From NCBI RefSeq assembly GCF_040750475.1, contig NZ_JABJVY010000004.1, positions 1 through 64,000 of the forward strand: DNA of 64,000 bases, read 5' to 3'. This DNA is from Amorphus sp040750475. Lineage in GTDB: Bacteria > Pseudomonadota > Alphaproteobacteria > Rhizobiales > Amorphaceae. The position numbers and the translations under genes were made by a program. The notes under the pieces were generated by a model. The model did not search any database, was not told the origin of the DNA, and saw only the letters and a list, made by a program, of their open reading frames with translations. Below, piece after piece: positions 45,498 to 54,388 of the stretch. The stretch's first letter is position 1. Each line of letters begins with the position of its first letter.

Positions 45498-47909
45498 ATG
45501 GCGCGCGCGGGGGCGTCCCACGCGACCATTCGACGTCGCTCGCATATTTCGTGGCTGTCGAGTGCGGTCCGCGGTCGACTGCAGAAGATCCTAGCCCCCG
45601 ACGCGGAAGGCGATCAGGCCGCGCCGTCGGAAGGCCTGAGCGGCCATGTCCGGCTGCTGGCTGCGCCCGGCTACTATCAGCTTCTCCAGACCGAACCGCT
45701 ATTCCGGCGCGCGATCCCGTTCCTGACGATCATTTTCGTGCTGGTGATCGCGGCCTATCGCATCGCCGTTATCGTGGCCGACTATGAGGCGACGGAAGAA
45801 GCAGCCCGCTCCGAACTCGGCTTGATGGCAAGCGCGGTCTCCGCCGAGCTTTCGGCTGCCCTTTCCGACGGGAACGGCGCCTTCGACGACGCTCGGGTGG
45901 GCACCGCGCTCGCCGATGCCCTGCCGACGGGCGCCACGCGCAACGATCGCCAGATCGCCGTGGCCAATGCCGACGAGGTCATCGTCGCGACCGCGCCCTA
46001 TCGGCCGGAGCTGATCGGCCAGAACCTCACCGCGCTGCTCGGCACCAACCAACCGCTGACCACCTTCGGCTCGCGCGCCGGCGTGCTGGACATCACTCCG
46101 CATAGCCTAGACGACCACACCTATGCCACCGTGCATCATCTGGCCGGCGATGTCGGGATGGTCGCCCTGACGCAGCCGGTGGAATCCGTGTTCCTGCGTT
46201 GGCGCCAGGATCTTTCCGCCAACGTCACGCTGTTCGTCTGCACCTCCGGCGTGATCCTCGTGTTGGTCTACGCCTTCTACGCCCAGTCGACGCGGGCGCG
46301 CAGCGCCGACCAGATCTACGAGGCGACGCGGACGCGGATCGACACTGCGCTGACCCGTGGCCGCTGCGGCCTGTTCGACTGGGATCTCGCCCGCGGGCGG
46401 ATGTTCTGGACCGCGTCCATGTACCAGGTGCTGGGACTGCCGCCGAAGGACGACCTTCTCGGCTTCCGCGAGGTCGCCGCGCTGATGCATCCCGACGATG
46501 GCGATCTCTACGCCATTGCCGAGACCATGCTGGAAACCCAGACGTCCGTCCTGGACCGCGCGTTTCGGATGCGACATGCGGACGGTCGCTGGATTTGGCT
46601 GCGCTTCCGCGCCGAACTCGTCTCAGACAGCCCCCAGGAAACCCCGCACCTGATCGGCATCGCCCTCGACATCACCGAGCAGAAGCTGATGGCGGAACGC
46701 TCGGCAACTGCCGACCTGCGCCTGCGCGACGCGATCGAAACGGTGTCGGAGGCATTCGTCCTATGGGACGCGGAAAATCGCCTGGTCATGTGCAACTCGA
46801 AATATCAGCAGTTGCACAACCTGCCGGAAGAGGCGATCCGCCCCGGCAGCCCGTATCAGGCCGTCATGCAGGCCGCCCGCCAGCCGATCGTTTCCAGCCA
46901 GACGCCGCCGGAGATGATCGAGACGGAGGAAGGCGCCCGCTCCTACGAAGCGGAGCTCGGCGACGGCCGCTGGCTGCAGATCAACGAACGCCGCACCAAG
47001 GACGGCGGCTTCGTCTCGGTCGGCACCGACATTTCGGCGCTGAAGCGCCACGAAGAACGGTTGATGGAGAGCGAACGCCAGCTTCGCGCCACGGTCGTGG
47101 ACCTGCGCCAGTCCCGCCAGAAGCTAGAGAGCCAAGCTCGCCAGCTCGTCGAGCTCGCCGAAAAATATGCCGAGGAGAAGACCCGCGCCGAGGAAGCCAA
47201 CCGCGCGAAATCGGAGTTCCTGGCCAACATCTCCCACGAACTCCGGACGCCACTCAACGCCATCATTGGCTTCTCGGAGATCATGCAGCAGAGCATGTTC
47301 GGCCCGCTCGGGTCGGAGAAGTACTCAGAATACTGCAACGACATCCACCATTCCGGCACCTACCTGCTCGGCGTGATCAACGACATTCTCGACATGTCGC
47401 GGATCGAGGCCGGCCAGGTGGACATCTCGGTGGAGGCCGTCGACCTGGAGGAGTTGGTCGGCGAGGCAACCCGCATCATGACGCCGACGGCGCGCGAGAA
47501 GGATATCGTGCTCGCCTCCTCCATCGCGCCGCAGATGCGCATCAACGTCGATCGTCGGGCGATGAAGCAGATCCTTCTGAACCTGATGTCGAATGCCGTG
47601 AAGTTCACGCCGGAAAGCGGCCGCGTCACCGTTCGCGCCCGGCTGGAGCACCACGCGATCATCGTCTCGGTGGAGGACACCGGCATCGGCATCCCGAAAC
47701 GCGAAGTGGAGCGCCTGGGCAAGCCGTTCGTGCAGGTGGAGAACCAGTTCACCAAGACCCATCAAGGCTCCGGGCTGGGCCTTGCCATCGCGCGCTCTCT
47801 GGTGGAGATGCACGGCGGCACCATGGAGATCCAGTCGGAGATCGGCGAGGGAACCGTCGTCACCGTCCATCTGCCGCGCGAGCCCAAGTCGAAGCCCAAG
47901 ACGGCGTAA
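45498..47909 (+). CDS. pleC: PleC/PdhS-like PAS sensor histidine kinase
   Basis: This 803-residue kinase has a membrane span (about 74-95), a periplasmic domain, a second span (about 244-262), two PAS-like domains (about 285-395 and 405-515), a coiled coil (518-570) and a HisKA domain with the phospho-accepting His580 in FLANISHELRTPLNAIIGFS, followed by HATPase motifs NLMSNAVKFTP, DTGIGIP and GSGLGLAIA. The MFGPLGSEKY and LDMSRIEAGQ segments are typical of the DivJ/PleC/PdhS group acting on DivK. Position beside pepN and glnE supports PleC. Upstream GANTC sites suggest cell-cycle control. Confidence 0.78.
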   Translation: MARAGASHATIRRRSHISWLSSAVRGRLQKILAPDAEGDQAAPSEGLSGHVRLLAAPGYYQLLQTEPLFRRAIPFLTIIFVLVIAAYRIAVIVADYEATEEAARSELGLMASAVSAELSAALSDGNGAFDDARVGTALADALPTGATRNDRQIAVANADEVIVATAPYRPELIGQNLTALLGTNQPLTTFGSRAGVLDITPHSLDDHTYATVHHLAGDVGMVALTQPVESVFLRWRQDLSANVTLFVCTSGVILVLVYAFYAQSTRARSADQIYEATRTRIDTALTRGRCGLFDWDLARGRMFWTASMYQVLGLPPKDDLLGFREVAALMHPDDGDLYAIAETMLETQTSVLDRAFRMRHADGRWIWLRFRAELVSDSPQETPHLIGIALDITEQKLMAERSATADLRLRDAIETVSEAFVLWDAENRLVMCNSKYQQLHNLPEEAIRPGSPYQAVMQAARQPIVSSQTPPEMIETEEGARSYEAELGDGRWLQINERRTKDGGFVSVGTDISALKRHEERLMESERQLRATVVDLRQSRQKLESQARQLVELAEKYAEEKTRAEEANRAKSEFLANISHELRTPLNAIIGFSEIMQQSMFGPLGSEKYSEYCNDIHHSGTYLLGVINDILDMSRIEAGQVDISVEAVDLEELVGEATRIMTPTAREKDIVLASSIAPQMRINVDRRAMKQILLNLMSNAVKFTPESGRVTVRARLEHHAIIVSVEDTGIGIPKREVERLGKPFVQVENQFTKTHQGSGLGLAIARSLVEMHGGTMEIQSEIGEGTVVTVHLPREPKSKPKTA

Positions 47910-47935
47910 TTTTCCGTCGCCGTATCTGTCGGACG

Positions 47936-47977
47936 ACAAAAAAGCCGGGGCGGAGAAATCCGCACCCGGCTTTCTTC
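47936..47977. terminator. Bidirectional terminator between pleC-like and EF-hand genes
   Basis: AAAGCCGGG (47941-47949) pairs with CCCGGCTTT around a nested CGGA-GAAA-TCCG stem. An A-run precedes and TTTCTTCTT follows, so it can end both convergent transcripts. Confidence 0.8.
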
Positions 47978-47996
47978 TTGGTCTCAGTGTCCGGCT

Positions 47997-48773
47997 TTAC
48001 TCGGAGGCGTCGTCGGACTGATCCCCGCTGTCGGTGTTGTCCTGCCACCAGGCCGGACCGCGCGGACCGTCGCCGGACCAGCCGCGATGATGACCGCCCC
48101 AGCCGGGACCATGTCCGCTCCAGCGCGGGCTTTGACCGTCATGGTGGCGCCAGCCGTGATGATAGCCGCCACGGGGGCCGCAATCGTCCTTGCCACGCGG
48201 GCCAGGACCGGCGTGCTTGCCTTGCGGCCCCATGCCGCGAGGTCCGTGGCCGCCCATCATGCCCATCTCGCGCATGGCCTTGCGGAACATTCTGCGTTCC
48301 TTGGCATCCACGACGCCGTCGTCGTTACGGTCCATGAGCGCAAACATCTTCTCGCGCTGGCGCGTAAGCTCTTCGGCGGAAATGGTCCCGTCGCCGTTGA
48401 GATCGAACCGATCCAGGACGCGCTGACGTCGGCGCTCGACCATCCGCTCCAGGATCACCGCATCGATTTCCTCAGAGGTGATCGAGCCGTCTCCATCGGT
48501 ATCGAAACGGGCGATCGGCCCCTCTCCGATCACGGAAAACTCTTCGATGGTGAGGTTGCCGTCGCCGTCGCTATCGAAACGCTTCATCATCATTCCGCCC
48601 ATCGGCCCGCGGCCGCTGCGGAAACCCGGACCGGGCCGTCCGGTCGACGGCGGACCGGCCGGCGCTTCGGCGGTCGGCGTCTCCTGATCTTGAGCGAATG
48701 CGACCGTGGCGGGCACCGCGGTGAAGGCGAGCGCGGCCGCAAGCGCGACCTTGGAAACTCCACGAAATGTCAT
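47997..48773 (-). CDS. Secreted EF-hand calcium-binding protein with Gly/His/Trp-rich tail
   Basis: This 258-residue protein has a signal peptide (cut after VAFA, about 27) and four EF-hand loops: DSDGDGNLTIEE, DTDGDGSITSEE, DLNGDGTISAEE and DRNDDGVVDAKE, between about 66 and 165. Beyond 170 the sequence is Gly, His, Arg, Pro and Trp-rich (GYHHGWRHHDGQ), which might bind metal or nucleic acid surfaces. It probably acts in the periplasm as a calcium sensor or buffer. It lies downstream of glnE but may have its own promoter in the 202-bp gap. Confidence 0.8.
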   Translation of the reverse strand: MTFRGVSKVALAAALAFTAVPATVAFAQDQETPTAEAPAGPPSTGRPGPGFRSGRGPMGGMMMKRFDSDGDGNLTIEEFSVIGEGPIARFDTDGDGSITSEEIDAVILERMVERRRQRVLDRFDLNGDGTISAEELTRQREKMFALMDRNDDGVVDAKERRMFRKAMREMGMMGGHGPRGMGPQGKHAGPGPRGKDDCGPRGGYHHGWRHHDGQSPRWSGHGPGWGGHHRGWSGDGPRGPAWWQDNTDSGDQSDDASE

Positions 48774-48975
48774 TGATCTGGCTCCTTGGATGCCTGTTCA
48801 GTCCGCCTGGCAATCGGCCGTCGGCGGCCTGCCGGAAAACGTCCGGCCGCCATCTCGCGTCTCGGCCGGTTCACAGGATCAAACGCAAGGAGCGCGAAAG
48901 GCCTACGCGGCGTCCGGCGCAATTTCGAACGGAAAAGAGGGAGCCACTTTTCCGTTCACCACCGCCTTCACTCGT

Positions 48976-51900
48976 TCAGCTTTTCTCGGGTGCGGCAAGC
49001 GGCCCAACCACTGTCTCGAAGGTCCGGCGCACGGCGGCCTGGGTCTCCGTCAGCTCGGCCTGGAGGCGGGAAAAATCCGGCGCGTCGACCGCACGGATCA
49101 GAAGATCCTGCACGCCCTTTGGTGCGGCGTCCGGCTTGAACGGACCGTCGACGGAAAGCCGCAGGATCTGGGTCAGCGCCTGGTAGAGCCTGGTCGCAGG
49201 CATCAGGATTTCGCCAGAGGCTCGGTCCAGACATCCGGCCGCAACCGCTGCCCGCAATGCCGTCTCCGTGTTGGAGGACAGGATCTCCGGATGCTCATGG
49301 GCATGGGCGAGCTGGAGGAACTGGGCGATGAACTCCAGATCGACCAACCCGCCGGCAACCTGCTTCAAGTCCCAGATGTCCTTGGTTCCCTTTTCCCGCT
49401 CGATGCGCCGGCGCATCTCGATCACGTCGGTGCGCAGCGCCTCCACGTCGCGCGACCGCGACAGCACCTCGCGCACGATCGCGTCGACCCGCTCGCCGAG
49501 CGCGGCATCGCCACCGACCACGCGGGCGCGGGTCAACGCCATGTGCTCCCAAGCCCAGGCGTCGCCGGACTGATAAGCCTCGAATGCCGAAAGACGGGTC
49601 GCTAGAGGACCGGCATTGCCGGACGGCCTCAGCCGGAAATCGACCTCGTAGAGGGTGCCCTCCGCCGTCGGCGCTGACAGCGCCGCGACCAGTCGTTGGG
49701 TCAGCCGGGTGTAGTATTGGCTCGGCGCCAGCTCCTTGCGCCCGTCGGAGCCATCGGCGTCGGGATCGTGATCGTAGAGCAGGATCAGGTCGAGATCGGA
49801 GGCCGCCGTCATCTCGCTGCCACCGAGCTTGCCGAGCGCCAGCACCGCCACCGCGCCGCCGGGCACTTTGCCATGGGTTTCGGCGAATTCCGCCTGGGCA
49901 TGGGCGAGCAGATGGTCGACCAGAACATCGGCGATCCGTGCGTAGGCGTGCCCGGCGTCGCCCGGCGACATGGTCCCGCTGAGAACGCGAACGGAGACCA
50001 GGAAAACTTGCTCCTGACCGAAGATACGGGCGCGGTCGAGCGCCTCCTCGTAGGAGCGGGATTCCGCCAGCGAGCGTTCCAGGAGCGCGCCGGTTTCGTC
50101 GGCATCGGGCAATGCGCCGAAGAAAGCCGGATCCAGTACGGCATCCAGCACGCGCGGACGCCGCGTCAGCGTCTGGCCGAGCTTCGGCGCCGCGCCCATG
50201 ATGGTGGCAAGCAGGCCGAGCAGGGTCGGATTCGATTTCAGCAACGAGAATAGCTGCACGCCTGCGGGAAGCTGGCTCACGAAGCGGTCGAACGCATTGA
50301 ACGCCACATCGGCGTTGTCGGTGCGCGCCAGCGCATCAAGGATGACCGGTACGAGTTCGGTCAGGAGTTCGCGCCCACGTCCGGAACGGGTCGCCGGATA
50401 ACGGCCGAAATGCCAGGCCCGGATGGCTCGCGTGACCTCCTGCGGACGCTTGAAGCCGAGCGCCGACAACGTCTCCAGCGTTTCCGGATCGTCTTCGTCG
50501 CCGGTGAAGACCAGGCTGCCGATCTCGCCGGAAAGGCTGGGCGCATCCTCGAACAGTTGCGCATAGTGGCCCTGGACCCGCTCCAGATAGGGCCGGAGCG
50601 CGGCGGAAAACGCATCGACCGTCTCGAAGCCGGAGAGCCGCGCGACGGTCTCCAGTGCCTCCGGCGACGACGGCAGCGTATGGGTCTGCTCGTCGGCGAT
50701 CATCTGCAGCCGGTGTTCCACCTTGCGCAGGAAGCGGTAAGCCTCATCGAGTTCGCCGCGCACCTCTTCGTCGATCCAGCCGGCTTCGACCAGCGCCCGC
50801 AGCATTTCCAGCGTCTTCAGACCGCGCAGATCCGGGTTGCGCCCGCCCGCGATCAACTGCTGGGTCTGGACGAAGAACTCGATCTCGCGGATACCCCCTC
50901 GCCCGAGCTTGATGTTGTGTCCTGCGACGGCGATCCGGCCATGACCTTTCACGGCATGGATCTGGCGCTTGATGGAGTGAACGTCGGCAATGGTCGCGTA
51001 GTCGAAGGAGCGCCGCCAGATAAAGGGCGCGATGTCGGCGAGCAGGGCTTCGCCCGCCTCGCGATCGCCGGCCACCGGACGCGCCTTGATCAGGGCGGCG
51101 CGCTCCCAGTTCTGGCCGAGCGCCTCGTAGTAGTGCAACGCGGCGACCGCCGACAGCGCCACCGCCGTCGCGCCCGGATCCGGCCGCAGGCGGAGGTCGG
51201 TGCGGAACACGTAGCCGTCGCCCGTGCGCTCCTGCAGGATATGAACGAGGCGGCGGGTGATCCGCACGAATAGCGTGGACGCCTCGTCGGGGTCGGCCAG
51301 CGCCACCCGCTCGGCATCGAAGAACACGATCAGATCGATGTCGCTGGAATAGTTGAGCTCGCCTGCGCCGTACTTGCCCATTCCCAGCACGATATAGCCG
51401 GAGCCGATCTCGGGGCGTTCGGGATCGGGCAGCGTAAGCTTTCCGCGCGAGTGCGCATCCAGGAGAAGATGGCGAACCGCCGCCGAAACAGCGGCGTCGG
51501 CAAAGGCCGTGAGCGCGCCGGTGACCTCTTCCAGGGCCCAAGCGCCGGCAAGATCGGCCAGCGCGATCAGAAGGGCGGCCTCGCGTTTCCCCCGGCGCAG
51601 CAGCGTCATCAGCGCCGTCTCGTCGGGCGCCGGCTCTGCCATCCGGGCAAGCAGCGCCTCCAACGAGCGCTCGGGCGCCTCGCTCATAAGCCGCACGAGC
51701 AGCGCGGGGTCCCCGAACGCGATGTCGCGCAGAAAGGGGCTGTTGGAAAAGACACCTGCCAGGAAGGGCCGCAGATCCGGCCCAGCTTCGATCAGGTCGG
51801 TCCAGGCGGGTCCGACCTTGTCGGAGAGTCCATCCAGCTCCTCGTCGATGGCGGCGACCCGATCGGGATCGGCGGCGATCGTCTCCGACAGGCGTGCGGC

Positions 51901-51996
51901 GAGAGCGGACTGCCGACCGGACGTAGACGCCGATTGCTCGCCGGCATCGCGCTCAATGGTGCTGGATCGATCGTCGGAAGAGGCAGAGCCGGTCAT
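48976..51996 (-). CDS. glnE: Bifunctional glutamine synthetase adenylyltransferase/deadenylase
   Basis: This 1006-residue enzyme has two nucleotidyltransferase halves, each with the GxD...D motif: GKYGAGELNYSSDIDLIVFF (about 211-230, adenylyl-removing half) and GKLGGSEMTAASDLDLILLY (about 725-744, adenylyl-adding half). It switches glutamine synthetase activity according to nitrogen status through PII. Length is normal. It is downstream of the two-component pair on the same strand, the order known in rhizobia. Confidence 0.93.
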   Translation of the reverse strand: MTGSASSDDRSSTIERDAGEQSASTSGRQSALAARLSETIAADPDRVAAIDEELDGLSDKVGPAWTDLIEAGPDLRPFLAGVFSNSPFLRDIAFGDPALLVRLMSEAPERSLEALLARMAEPAPDETALMTLLRRGKREAALLIALADLAGAWALEEVTGALTAFADAAVSAAVRHLLLDAHSRGKLTLPDPERPEIGSGYIVLGMGKYGAGELNYSSDIDLIVFFDAERVALADPDEASTLFVRITRRLVHILQERTGDGYVFRTDLRLRPDPGATAVALSAVAALHYYEALGQNWERAALIKARPVAGDREAGEALLADIAPFIWRRSFDYATIADVHSIKRQIHAVKGHGRIAVAGHNIKLGRGGIREIEFFVQTQQLIAGGRNPDLRGLKTLEMLRALVEAGWIDEEVRGELDEAYRFLRKVEHRLQMIADEQTHTLPSSPEALETVARLSGFETVDAFSAALRPYLERVQGHYAQLFEDAPSLSGEIGSLVFTGDEDDPETLETLSALGFKRPQEVTRAIRAWHFGRYPATRSGRGRELLTELVPVILDALARTDNADVAFNAFDRFVSQLPAGVQLFSLLKSNPTLLGLLATIMGAAPKLGQTLTRRPRVLDAVLDPAFFGALPDADETGALLERSLAESRSYEEALDRARIFGQEQVFLVSVRVLSGTMSPGDAGHAYARIADVLVDHLLAHAQAEFAETHGKVPGGAVAVLALGKLGGSEMTAASDLDLILLYDHDPDADGSDGRKELAPSQYYTRLTQRLVAALSAPTAEGTLYEVDFRLRPSGNAGPLATRLSAFEAYQSGDAWAWEHMALTRARVVGGDAALGERVDAIVREVLSRSRDVEALRTDVIEMRRRIEREKGTKDIWDLKQVAGGLVDLEFIAQFLQLAHAHEHPEILSSNTETALRAAVAAGCLDRASGEILMPATRLYQALTQILRLSVDGPFKPDAAPKGVQDLLIRAVDAPDFSRLQAELTETQAAVRRTFETVVGPLAAPEKS

Positions 51997-52057
51997 GATG
52001 ATCGTCGTGGGTCCTATCTTGCGACGCCGCCCGATCGGAAAACCGGCTCCCGCGTCG

Positions 52058-53497
52058 TCATCCGGATCTGGCTGTCGGCGAAGCCGCGGACTGCTTCGGC
52101 AGCACGAGCGTCGCCTTCAATCCGGGCTTGGCATCGCCGAGCTCGAATCGGCCGCTGTGCACATTGGCAATTGCATCGACCAGGCTCAAGCCGAGACCGG
52201 ACCCCGGCGTGGTCCGGCTCGCCTCCAACCGCACGAAGCGGCCGATGACCCGCTCCCGGTCGTCGGGTGCAATACCGGGACCGTTGTCGGACACGGTCAG
52301 CGCAACGTGGCCATCGTCCTCCTCCACTCGGATCGTCACCTCGGCGCCGTCCGCCCGATCGCGCACGCCATGCTTGATGGCGTTGTCCACCAGGTTTGCC
52401 AGCGCCTGGCCGACGAGTTCCCGGTTGGCGGAAATTTCCGCCGTCTCCGGCGCCTCGACCTTCAGCGTGACGCCCGCCTCTTCCGCGACCGGCTCGTAGA
52501 GCTCGCCCAGATCCCGAGCGATCGCGGCAAGATCCACCGTTTGCAGGCTGACCTGGGCAGAGCCCGCATCGGCTCGCGCGATCATCAACAGTGCGTCGAA
52601 CGTCTTGATCAGGCTTTCCGATTCCTCGATCGTCGCATGCAGCGCCTCGCGCAACTCGTCTTCCGACTGGGCACGACGCAGCGCGGATTCCGCCTGAATT
52701 CGCAGCCGGGTCAGCGGGGTCTTGAGATCGTGGGCAATGTTTTCGGAGACCCGCCGCAACCCTTCGTGCAGGCTTTCGATCCGCTCCAGCATCGCGTTCA
52801 GACTTTCCGCCAGGCGGTCGAACTCGTCGCCGCTGCCGGCGATCGGAAGCCGGCGGGACAGATCGCCGGCCACGATCCGGTTGGTCGCCGCCGAAATGCC
52901 GTCGATCCGTTTCAGGACCCGCCGCGACACCACCAAGAAGCTCAGCAGCCCGAACACGATCGCCGCGATCAGCGCCCATTGCGCCGCCTGGATGATGATC
53001 ACGCGGAAATCGTAGCGCTCCTCCAGGTCGCGCCCGACCAGCAGGCGAAAGCCGCCGGGGAGCACGAACACACGCACGAGCGCGCGGCGGGGATCGCCCT
53101 CTTCCGCCTCGGTGCCCGCACCAAGCCGGATATAGAGTACCGGCCGCGCCTCGCCGTCGGGCGTCGCGAGATAGGACTGTGTGAGGCTGTCGATGTTGCC
53201 GGCGATGCGATTGCCGGCAAAATCGGTGATCAGATAGAGGCTCGCGCCCGGCGCCACCGAGCGCCGCTCCACCGCCTTGACGAGCCCGGTCAGCCCTCGC
53301 GCGCGATATTGCTCGGACAGCCCGCGAATTTCCGCATCGATGGTCTCGCGGAGCTGGCGGTCGAGCAGGTCGTCGGCCGTGGTGAAGATATAGACGATCA
53401 CACCCGCCAGAAGCGCCGTGAACACAGCCAGATAGACGAGCGTAAGCTTGACCGCGGTGGTCCGCAGCAGCCTACCGAGCGTCGTCACGTATGACAT
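52058..53497 (-). CDS. Sensor histidine kinase of two-component system beside degP
   Basis: This 479-residue kinase has spans at about 15-40 and 160-185, a periplasmic sensor domain, HAMP (VLKRIDGISAATNRIV), HisKA with the phospho-His in ENIAHDLKTPLTRLRI and HATPase motifs NLVDNAIKHGV, DNGPGIAPDD and GSGLGLSLV. It partners the response regulator, whose gene overlaps its start by 26 bp. The position next to degP suggests envelope stress sensing; the signal is unknown. Confidence 0.87.
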   Translation of the reverse strand: MSYVTTLGRLLRTTAVKLTLVYLAVFTALLAGVIVYIFTTADDLLDRQLRETIDAEIRGLSEQYRARGLTGLVKAVERRSVAPGASLYLITDFAGNRIAGNIDSLTQSYLATPDGEARPVLYIRLGAGTEAEEGDPRRALVRVFVLPGGFRLLVGRDLEERYDFRVIIIQAAQWALIAAIVFGLLSFLVVSRRVLKRIDGISAATNRIVAGDLSRRLPIAGSGDEFDRLAESLNAMLERIESLHEGLRRVSENIAHDLKTPLTRLRIQAESALRRAQSEDELREALHATIEESESLIKTFDALLMIARADAGSAQVSLQTVDLAAIARDLGELYEPVAEEAGVTLKVEAPETAEISANRELVGQALANLVDNAIKHGVRDRADGAEVTIRVEEDDGHVALTVSDNGPGIAPDDRERVIGRFVRLEASRTTPGSGLGLSLVDAIANVHSGRFELGDAKPGLKATLVLPKQSAASPTARSG

Positions 53498-54152
53498 AGC
53501 CGGCTCCGCGAACGGTGTGCAAAAGCTGGCGCTCGAACCCCTTGTCGATCTTGGAGCGAAGCCGGGAGACGTGCACGTCGATCACGTTGGTCTGGGGATC
53601 GAAGTGATAGTCCCAGACATTCTCCAGAAGCATCGTCCGCGTCACCACCTGCCCGGCATGCTGCATCAGATATTCCAGCAGGCGGAATTCGCGCGGCTGC
53701 AGCGGAATCGACTGGCCGGCCCGCATCACGGTGTGGGAAAGCCGGTCGAGCTCCAGATCGCCGACCTTGTAGGCGGTTTCCGCCTGAATCGGCTTCTGGC
53801 GACGGCCCAGTGCCTCGACCCGGGCGAGCAGCTCCGAAAAGGCATAGGGCTTGGCGAGATAGTCGTCGCCGCCGGAACGCAAACCTTTTACGCGGTCGTC
53901 GACCTGGCCGAGCGCGGAAAGAATGAGGATCGGAGTGACGTCGCCCGTGGAGCGGCGCTCTTCCACGATGGAGAGGCCATCGCGGCCCGGCAGCATGCGA
54001 TCGACGACGAGCACATCGTACTCGTTCACGGCCGCAAGATCCGCCCCGGAGGTACCGTCCCGCGCCACGTCCACCACGTGCCCGGCCTCTTTGAGGCCAC
54101 GCGCGAGAAATCCGGCGGCATCGGCATCGTCTTCAATCAGAAGAATGCGCAT
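53472..54152 (-). CDS. OmpR-family response regulator
   Basis: This 226-residue regulator has a receiver domain with acidic pocket IEDDAD, phospho-acceptor Asp51 in LVVDRMLPG and the conserved Lys in LAKPYAFSEL, then a winged helix (LQPREFRLLEYLMQHAG to HTVRGAGYVIRD). ATG 54152 has GGAGG close upstream; a longer start is unlikely. It overlaps the kinase gene and lies upstream of glnE. Confidence 0.9.
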   Translation of the reverse strand: MRILLIEDDADAAGFLARGLKEAGHVVDVARDGTSGADLAAVNEYDVLVVDRMLPGRDGLSIVEERRSTGDVTPILILSALGQVDDRVKGLRSGGDDYLAKPYAFSELLARVEALGRRQKPIQAETAYKVGDLELDRLSHTVMRAGQSIPLQPREFRLLEYLMQHAGQVVTRTMLLENVWDYHFDPQTNVIDVHVSRLRSKIDKGFERQLLHTVRGAGYVIRDDAR

Positions 54153-54241
54153 GGCCTCCGTTACACTGCCGATTTCCGGGCTGCAACAGATCTCAAGCAC
54201 AGCGCTCGTGCCACCTCGAACCTATGACGTATTGGGGAGGA

Positions 54242-54278
54242 GAAAAGTCGGACGGCAGACCGCTTGCGCGATCTGCCG
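54242..54278 (-). terminator. Probable terminator after degP
   Basis: CGGCAGA and TCTGCCG (54253-54259 with 54272-54278) pair around a 12-nt loop; on the minus strand the stem is followed by TCCGACTTTTCTCC. It separates degP from the response regulator. Confidence 0.55.
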
Positions 54279-54388
54279 CCCTACGGTGTCGAGTCGGCGG
54301 GGGCGACGGGAGCCAACAACGACACCGAATTGATTGCGGAGGGCGGAGACGCGGCTGGTTCCGCGTCTCACAGTCCGGTTGCGACCGG

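Noticed and set aside
46199..48337. 712-residue plus-strand frame over the histidine kinase
   Set aside because: Frame-shifted shadow of the PleC-like kinase with Arg/Pro/His-rich content.
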